DNA from: Ascochyta rabiei
Taxonomy: Eukaryota; Ascomycota; Dothideomycetes; Pleosporales; Didymellaceae
Direction of reading: 5' to 3'
DNA length: 64,000 bases
NCBI RefSeq assembly: GCF_004011695.2
Contig: NC_082409.1
Coordinates: forward strand, 248,001-312,000
The notes beneath the pieces are model-generated. The model ran no database searches. It was not told the DNA's origin and saw only the letters and a program-made list of their open reading frames with translations. Positions 57,115 to 64,000 of this stretch are shown piece after piece. The position numbers and the translations under genes were made by a program. Each line of letters begins with the position of its first letter. Position 1 is the stretch's first letter.

Positions 57115-58326
57115 AAGCGGTCTTACGCGACTGGAGCAGTAGCCACAGGAAAGGGATAATTGCTGTCGTGTGCTGGCGGTTCCCGGAGCAAGCTGCTGCA
57201 GCGCCGCTTGATCGTTGGAGGGTTCGAGCGCGTTTGGCGGATCGGCGATCCGGGGAGCAGGCAGGACAGCCGAGACACGGACAGGAGACGTGTCAGAGAG
57301 TTGGCGAGCAGTATCTGGAACGAGCAGCGAGGGAGTCTGAGAAGGGGCAATATTCAGTGTGCGCGCTGTGGATGTTTTGAAGTAGGCGTGTGTGTGTGGA
57401 GGGCGTGCGCAGTGCGGGCGTCAGCTGTGATAAGGGCCGCGCCCCGGTCGCTGTGGTGGAGTGGCTAGAGTCGCACCTGCATGAGGGCACCTACGCTGTC
57501 GGAAACCAAGGAAGTTGAAAGTGCGTGTCGGGCAGGCGCATGGCATCGCGCGCGCGTTCTGATTGGCGCCCAGGGCAGCCGCGTGCCACACTCGGTCGTA
57601 GCCGTCATGGCCGGATGGCAAATGTCCTCATCTGTCAGCAGGGAACACTGCGCCGTCCAAGTCTCCAAGATCCCCACGCAGCCACGCCTCATGTAGCAGG
57701 GCCGCAACTCACTTGACATGCCTCGCCCCTTTCGCACCGCCGCAAAGGTCGCCATGGTCACATCGTGACGCTGCTTTTGTGCTTTTGTGCTTTGTACCTC
57801 GTCAACGTCTTTCCACAAACATCACGACGCTCGATGCAAGCAAGGTCGATGCAAGCAAGCACGCTGCGAGGTATGCGCGGCGCCCTGCCTCTGCCTCCGA
57901 GACCAGCCGAGACCGGGTGTGCGCTCGTCCAGCGTCGTCCGGCGTTCAGCGTCGTCTCGCCTCCAATGCCCCCATGCGTTCGCAGTCCCAACACCCATTG
58001 GTCTTATCAGCGTCGCGCGGGGTTTACCTTGTGCCGCTATCAGCCTCGCTCCGGTCTTCGCCATGGCGAAGCCCCTCTTTGCAACTGGCACGCCTCGCAG
58101 CACCGCACGCCAAAATGCTCAAGCGTGCCGTCGCTCGAGTGCGCTCCGGAGCTCGGGAAGAAGCAATCTTGCACACGTGTGTGCATCGCTCGCAGACACC
58201 CCGCGACAAGTCTGGCTCGAGTGCATCGTCCTTGACGTAAGTGTGTCTGCGCCGGTGCATGTGGACTACACATCACCCGTGATTCGCTTGCACCACGTAC
58301 TTGGTGATGGCCTCGCTTGCGTTAGT
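57115..58326. other. intergenic region between STB3 and TOP3
   Basis: GC-rich sequence with long open frames on both strands caused by composition; no domain in any. The left part is the STB3 promoter side, the right part the TOP3 3' side. A tandem gatgcaagcaag occurs near 57831-57858. Confidence 0.5.
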
Positions 58327-60553
58327 CTACCTTTTCTCACACAATACTCGGAGAATATCGTTGCTTACGGCTTTGAGAACGCTGATCTGCTGCACAGTCC
58401 GGTTGAAGACGGCCCGGTACTGTTCCAGATTCTGTTGCACCACGTCGTTGCGCGTCGTGCGGCCTTCGCAGATGGCTTTCATCTGAATCTCCATCTGCGC
58501 TGGGTTAGCGAGTGTCCTCAATCGAGTTCATGAACCCTGCCAAAAACCACTCACCTCTTTGCGTAAGAAGGGCTTACTGAGACTCGTCTCAAAGCCCACA
58601 TTGTCGTAGCCTTCGATAAGCGCGACACCCAGCGTCGTCGGAATGAACTCTTGCACTCCGCCGGTGCCTGTACCCCCACCTCCGTCATGACCCGTGGCTG
58701 CGCCGCCTCGGCCTCCTCGAGCACCACCTCCTCTTCCTCGTCCGCGTCCTCTGCCTGCGCCATTGCCAGCGTTCGCTGCAACCCCGCCTTTGGGCCGCGC
58801 GATGACATACTCACGCTCTTGAATCTTGGCAATGTGCTCCGCCATCGTTGCGTCCGTGCCAATCCCGTTGACATCCATCAAGGCGATGAGCTCCGGCTCG
58901 GTGAGGTAGCTGGGTGCTGAAGTCTTGCCGTCGAACATGTTCGCCTCTGTGGGCTCCAAGACGTCGCCTACCGCATAGTGCGGCAATTGCTGACTGCTCT
59001 CCCACTTGTCGTAGGGATACACATCAAGGTAGTTTCTTGCAATGACTCGCAGACCGTGAGCATGGAAGATTTCAGCTCCATAGTCGATTTCAATGTCGGT
59101 TGCCTCTCCGGCTGCATCCTCGGAGCAACAGGCAAGGAAGCGGCGAACGACAAACTCGTAAACCTTGCGTTCATTCTCGCTATGGAGAGCGCTGGATGCT
59201 ACATAGTTGACAGGGTGGATAGGAGGGTGTGCCTTGTCGTTGTTGCGGCCATTGCGTGGCTGATTGAACCCACCGCTCATTAGAGCTTGAGCGAAAGTAC
59301 CCCACTGTCCGTCCTGGGTTTGCCTTGAGACGAGGTTACGGAGATCCATTCCCCGGTCGAACTGATCGGTTTCGGTACGTGGGTAGCTGATCCAGCCTTT
59401 GGTGTAGAGATCTTCGGCGACCTTCATAACATCTTGCGACGTCATACGAAGGAACCTACTGCCCATCTTCTGCAGCTCGACTGTTGTTAGAGGCAGCGGT
59501 TTCCACTTCTTGGTGGGCTTTTTCGCCATCTTGATGACTTTGGCAGTCTTCGAAATCAAGCACTTTTCAAAGACCAGAGTGACGGCCATGCGATCGAACA
59601 AGTGGCCCCGTCGCCAGTTGAACTTGACCTCCACGTCGTCCTTGGTATGATGGACTTTGATGTACCAGAAAGGTTCTGGAACGAAGCTGCGTACACGAAG
59701 GTATCGGTCGACGACGAAACCTAGAGTCGGGAACTGGCAGGACCCGTAACTGATCAGCTTACCGCGTTCGTCACCGTGGGTAGGGATCAAGTTCTGCAGG
59801 GCTAATGTTTGCATGCGTGTGAACGCTGCACCAAGCCGCAGGTCGAGTTCAATCCGAGCAGCCACTGCATTGGCCTGGGCGTCGTCGAGCTGTATGGGGT
59901 TTTGCGAAGCTTGAATGACGTGTCTGGAGAGTGTCAACGAGATAGATGCCAGTGACGCAGGTATCGATACTCACGCTCTTTCGATGTTGCTGAACCGTGC
60001 ACGGTAGACTCGCAGTCTAGGATTCACCTTCAGAGCGATGTCTCGTATCTCAGTGCCGATGTGTTCGCCTTCACGATCACAATCGGTCCAAATGAACAGA
60101 ATCTGGGAGCCTCTGGCTTGCGACTCGATGTTGCTTGCCACAGCCTTCTTGCCCTACGCACCCATAAGCTGCCGTGTTTGAAACGAACAGTTGCCGCCGC
60201 CGAGCTCTTGACATACCTCTGCGATAGTACTCTGTATGGGAGCATCAAACAGGTCTGAAGGCGAACATGCGTGCCATTTCCTATATCGGTCGGGGAACTC
60301 GTTGGCCACGATATGGCCCGCAACGCATGTGAAAGTAACATCGCACTGTCCCCATTGCTGGAAACGAAAGTCGAACCTGTAGTTTTTGACCCATTGCATG
60401 CCGCGAACACTGTCCTGCTCGCAGTCAGTTCTGTCGTCTCACCCTTGCTGTCTGGAGGAGACCACTGCTACGCACCGTCGTCACTCGGCCGCCAAGGTGA
60501 TTTGCAACCGCTTTTGCGATGGACGGCTTCTCCGCCACGCACAGCACTCTCAT
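58327..60553 (-). CDS. TOP3: DNA topoisomerase III (type IA), 663 aa
   Basis: Five exons on the minus strand: 60476-60553, 60217-60414, 59975-60153, 58555-59923, 58327-58494; introns of 61, 63, 51 and 60 bp, all GT-AG, giving 664 codons in frame. N-terminal Toprim: MRVLCVAEKPSIAKAVA and later FIWTDCDREGEHIG (DxD metal site). Catalytic Tyr near residue 332 in GWISYPRTETDQF. A Gly/Arg-rich segment (GRGRGRGRGGGARGG) lies before the last domain. The enzyme passes single strands and, with a RecQ helicase and Rmi1, dissolves recombination intermediates in the nucleus. Length matches yeast Top3 (656 aa). Exon five is assigned from family similarity (QMKAICEGRTTRNDVVQQ). Confidence 0.93.
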
Positions 60554-60974
60554 CTCGTCGGCGTACTTGTATGGCGGTAGAGAAAAAAAGGGTTGAGGCG
60601 AAGCACGTGAGAGCGTGAATCCGGAAGGCAGCTTTCCTACATTCAGGAGCACATACTTGGGCTTACATCTGGGGGTCGGGATGGTCGTATCTATTGCAAG
60701 CAGGACCGACGCAGGAGTGGTCGTTTAGATCTGAAGGCGCCGTGTCTCTCCCATCAATGCTGGCCTGGTAAGGGTAAGCGCACGGCGCGTCGATACGGGG
60801 AAGGCGCGAGCGGAGGCTCTTTAGCGTGGCTTGGCTTCCTACCAATGTGGAGCCGCAGAGTTCATGAGGTCATCTTGTTTCCACAGTCGCAAGTCGTTCG
60901 CAACCCTCCACCGTCAACAAACGCGTTTTAGCATTACGTACCAAGCTTCCCTGTTGCAGAAGCTCTGAGACAAG
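60554..60974. promoter_or_regulatory. divergent promoter region TOP3 / DUF1295 gene
   Basis: 421 bp between two start codons in opposite directions, so it must hold both promoters. No clear TATA box. I identify no specific binding site. Confidence 0.6.
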
Positions 60975-62132
60975 ATGCTCGTTCCGCGTGCATCCCTCGA
61001 TCTGGCGCTGCCACTCGTCAAGAAGCTTCCCGAATGTGCCGACTTCAGCAAAACGGTGCAGCCATACCTGCCCCAGCTCTACGACTTGCCGTACAGGATC
61101 ATTGAGAGCATCAACGACCGCCAGGCCCTGCAGCACCTCTATGTCTCGACGAACCCTCTCATGTCTAGCCTGGCCTTTGCGCTGTTCCTGTCGCCCATTG
61201 TCTTCGTGGTATCCGAGATCAACCGCAACTACTCGCAGGTCGATCGTCTATGGAGCCTTCTGCCCGCCATCTACAACATTCACTATGATGTTTGGGCGCA
61301 TATGAACGGCTTGCCCACCGCGAGAATCGATCATGTCATGGCCCTGTCGGTCATCTGGAGCGCGCGGTTGACGTTCAACTACTGGCGGAAAGGCGGCTAC
61401 CAAGTGGGAAGCGAGGACTACAGGTGGAACGTCGTCAAGGACTACGTTGGCCCGGCCCCAATGTTCATCTTCAACATTGTCTTCATTTCGCTGGCCCAGA
61501 ATGTAAGCACCGCCCATTGCATGTCAATGACACATGCCTTACCTATGATACAGATACTACTTTGGATCATCACGACGCCGACCTACGTCCTGCTCCTCAC
61601 GTCGCGCATCACTGGAAACACTTTCTCAGGCTACGACTCCGCATTCAGCAAGGGCATGTTCGTGCTTGTAGTCATCGAGTTCTTCGCCGATCAACAGCAA
61701 TGGATCTTCCACAAGGCCAAAGGCGCCTACAGCAAGACCGCCAAGGTCCCTAGCGAATACAAGTTCACACGCGAGCAACTCGACCGTGGCTTCAACACCA
61801 GCGGCCTATGGGCATGGTCACGCCATCCCAACTTCGCTGCCGAGCAAGCTTTCTGGGTGTCGCTGTATCAGTGGGCCTGTTTGGAGAGCTACACATTCAC
61901 AAACTGGACGTTTGCTGGCGCCTTCTCTTACTTGATCCTCTTTCAGTCCAGCACCTGGCTTACTGAGTTGCTGAGTTCAGGCAAGTACCCAGAGTACAAG
62001 GTCTACCAGGAGCGTGTCGGCAAGTTCTTGCCCAAGCTGCTCACACAGACCATGGAGGCCCCCAAATCCGAGAAAGAGGCAGCAAAGGTCAAGGAGGCGA
62101 AGGCGAAGGCTTTGAAAGGTAAGAAGCTCTAA
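60975..62132 (+). CDS. DUF1295 / steroid 5-alpha-reductase-like membrane protein, 368 aa
   Basis: Start ATG 60975 (MLVPRASLDL). Exons 60975-61502 and 61554-62132; the 51-bp segment 61503-61553 has GTAAGC at its start and ACAG at its end and is in frame, so an unspliced reading (385 aa) is also open, but the spliced form reads SLAQN then ILLWIITTP as in the family. Several hydrophobic segments occur, and the C-terminal half has GLWAWSRHPNFAAEQ, the NADPH-site motif of this superfamily. It ends KALKGKKL, with Lys at -3 and -5, fitting an ER retrieval signal. Relatives reduce sterol- or lipid-type double bonds; the substrate here is unknown. Confidence 0.88.
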   Translation: MLVPRASLDLALPLVKKLPECADFSKTVQPYLPQLYDLPYRIIESINDRQALQHLYVSTNPLMSSLAFALFLSPIVFVVSEINRNYSQVDRLWSLLPAIYNIHYDVWAHMNGLPTARIDHVMALSVIWSARLTFNYWRKGGYQVGSEDYRWNVVKDYVGPAPMFIFNIVFISLAQNVSTAHCMSMTHALPMIQILLWIITTPTYVLLLTSRITGNTFSGYDSAFSKGMFVLVVIEFFADQQQWIFHKAKGAYSKTAKVPSEYKFTREQLDRGFNTSGLWAWSRHPNFAAEQAFWVSLYQWACLESYTFTNWTFAGAFSYLILFQSSTWLTELLSSGKYPEYKVYQERVGKFLPKLLTQTMEAPKSEKEAAKVKEAKAKALKGKKL

Positions 62133-63363
62133 GCCTGTATTGGCTAGGAAAATCGTTCATGGTATCAAGTGGTTTGCTGGGTACGACACGATGAGATACC
62201 TTGTGGAACTCCCATTCTGCCATCCAACCAGCTGTTAACAAGAGTTCATGGACTGCTGTGGGGCTGACGCGACCAAGCTTGGAGTGAGGAGGAGGACTGG
62301 GCTGTGTAGGCATATCAGGCATTCAGATTCGACCGTTTGAGGTGCAGCACTACTGAAGCTGCGATAACAATATTAAATAAGATTCACCCTCCTCCAGACA
62401 AACTAAATCTGGCCTTGGCTGACACCGCCGCTCGATTGGAGACGGAGTGACTGCGGAAGTTGGTGACTGACCTAACTTGAGCGCAGATCTGGCGAGCTTT
62501 CAAGCCCTTCACGCGGCGGCACATTCACGAGAACGTCTTGCTAACAACGAGCATGTGCAGATCAACTATTACAATCCAGACTTTTGCTGCCGCTTATGTG
62601 CCTGTGAGATCCTCCTGTGTCAGCTTGCATGGCGCTGCGCCTCATCCACAAATAAGCATTCTCGACGCGATATGTTATCACATCCACCAACGCTACAGGT
62701 TTGAGTTCCATCGAAAGTCGGCCCAGAGCACTCGTGGCATTCTTTGCCTCATTGCGTTGCATCCATGTCATCTGCAGTTGGCAGACGCTCAGTCGCCTTA
62801 CTGACCTTGGAACCGTGTACATCATCTTGCCGACCGAGAGTGCGTGCAGAGCGAACATCATGACGCTCTCGTGCGGCTAAGTGGGTTTGCTCCAGCTCGT
62901 GCTTACTGCCAGATGACCAGATCAATCAGACCTGGCACCAACATGCTGTCGTGTCGGGGAGGTCAAAGTAGCTGCTTTAAGAAGAAGGCAGATTGAATCG
63001 AGCGCAGTGTCGGATCACCAAAGCACTCGACTGGTCCTTCTGTGTACGCTTCACCGAGTTAGGTGCCTGGGCTGACTTCGCAGAGCCCATGCAAATCACA
63101 CGCAAGGGAGAGAGGTATTTATGGAGTCTTGATGGACGGAACCGCTTATTCGGAGAAGCAATGCTAGTTCTGCTAGCAAGCTTCTCGATTTCGACCACCC
63201 TGGTCTTGGACATCTCATGCACGTGCTCTCACACGTCACGTTATGTTGCGATCTCCGTTTTCGCCCTGCACACTGGTCCAGCTGGAACCCGCAATGCCCA
63301 CCCCTCGAAATCTCTCACACGGAATAAGAAACACCCTTCTTTTTCTGGTTGCTCCAGAGTCGT
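62133..63363. other. host intergenic DNA
   Basis: Open frames on both strands, the longest 160 codons (62993-63475, plus), none with a recognisable domain or convincing start. It probably contains the 3' untranslated regions of both neighbours. Confidence 0.45.
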
Positions 63364-64000
63364 TCATTGCATCTTCGTTGATAGGCTCGCGGTCCTCGTG
63401 CTGTTCTCGATCCAAGTTCGCTTGGGTGAGCAAAGTTCGTTCTGTAGCTTGTCAGCAAAACGCTCTCCGGTATAAAAGCTGCCAGTCGATATCGACCTTT
63501 GTGTTAGCAATGACTTGGCGATCATGATCTTCTCCTGAATACACTGTTCCATCTCGTCTGGAACAGAATAAAGGTGTGGCTGTTCATCTCCCATCGCGAT
63601 GACCTCAACAACACCCTTGCACTTGAACACGATAGGAGTTTTGGCATATCATATTTGGCGTAATCGCGCCAGAAGTCAATGTCACACTGCTTTACCAGCA
63701 CAGCAAACACGAGTGTCAGATGCCGGAGTTTGTTGAAGTGTGAAGCGCTTGTGGCAAGTTTGGAGCTGAGAGGCCATGAGTGCTGAGCATCAAGCTTGGG
63801 CCATGTCAATTTCACTATGTAGTGGCGGACATTCTGTGGGGGTACATAGATAGGAAACCTATTGCAGGAAATTTCGGTGGTGTTCTCCTCGTAGAAGACC
63901 TGCAAGGCCAGGACTGCAATCTCTGGTCCCAGAGCAATGCGATGACGAAGAATCGCGCCGTGATCAAACTCCCCTGCCTTTTCCACTGTAGTCGGGTCAT
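63364..64000 (-). pseudogene. hypothetical protein, frameshifted and cut by the window edge
   Basis: The frame enters from beyond 64000 and reads LALQVFYEENTTEI, VRHYIVKLTWPKLD and LRHLTLVFAVL, up to WRDYAKY near 63655. The continuation TPIVFKCKGVVEVI and then EKIMIAKSLLTQRSISTGSFY, ending at 63364, is in another frame. No intron-like borders lie between, so a small indel near 63645-63652 is likely. The pattern (Q/VFYE.NT, then beta-type repeats) resembles the F-box-associated or DUF-type proteins expanded in Dothideomycetes, but I cannot name the family. Sequencing error is possible. Confidence 0.5.

Noticed and set aside
57713..58533. Plus-strand frames of 156-248 codons between STB3 and TOP3
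   Set aside because: No domain, overlapping open frames on both strands, and the right end runs antisense through the last TOP3 exon.
1..64000. CRISPR arrays, rRNA genes, bacterial operons
   Set aside because: Nothing of the kind was seen; the direct repeats present are minisatellites or transposon parts, and gene structure is fungal.

Overview
The window looks like a chromosome segment of a filamentous ascomycete (Pezizomycotina, most likely a Dothideomycete; this is inferred from gene content and intron style, not proven). Spliceosomal introns of 51-63 bp, an MYND-finger protein, a HET-domain fragment, an Stb3-type regulator, DNA topoisomerase III and a DUF1295 membrane protein point that way. 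Most of the window is transposons carrying a strong repeat-induced point mutation (RIP) signature: C-to-T and G-to-A changes at CpA/TpG have turned Gln (CAG, CAA) and Trp (TGG) codons into TAG/TAA, while several long reading frames keep their register over kilobases.

Layout. 1-4835: 3' end of a Ty3/gypsy chromovirus (gypsy-1) with a post-pol reading frame and a 155 bp LTR. 5028-5804: truncated pogo-like DDE1 element. 5805-7953: host island with an MYND-finger gene. 7954-13469: pogo-like element (P3, TA duplication) holding a 1.18 kb non-autonomous hAT-like element and a second pogo-like element (P1a). 14108-20752: 6.6 kb relative of that hAT-like element, with transposase remains and a second coiled-coil reading frame. 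21447-29903: layered relics of Copia LTRs, a pogo-like element split by a Copia relict, and pogo-like element P2. 29904-46418: gypsy-2 (5-bp duplication GTAGG), itself split by a 7.36 kb Copia element (duplication AAACC) and by pogo-like P1b; its 3' region carries an antisense reading frame with three introns. 46531-64000: host DNA.

Host genes on the right: a small protein-kinase-like gene cut in two by a 5.0 kb hAT element (8-bp duplication GCAAGCAC), which contains pogo-like P1c; a small reading frame; a HET-domain fragment; STB3; TOP3 (five exons, minus); a DUF1295 gene divergent from TOP3; and a frameshifted hypothetical gene at the right edge. RIP damage stops at element borders; the host exons on each side of the insertions are clean.

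The observations I consider newest are the antisense intron-bearing gene inside gypsy-2, the hAT-like family with G-rich minisatellite ends, internal 292 bp foldbacks and an extra coiled-coil frame, and the hAT insertion that splits the kinase gene without disturbing its frame.
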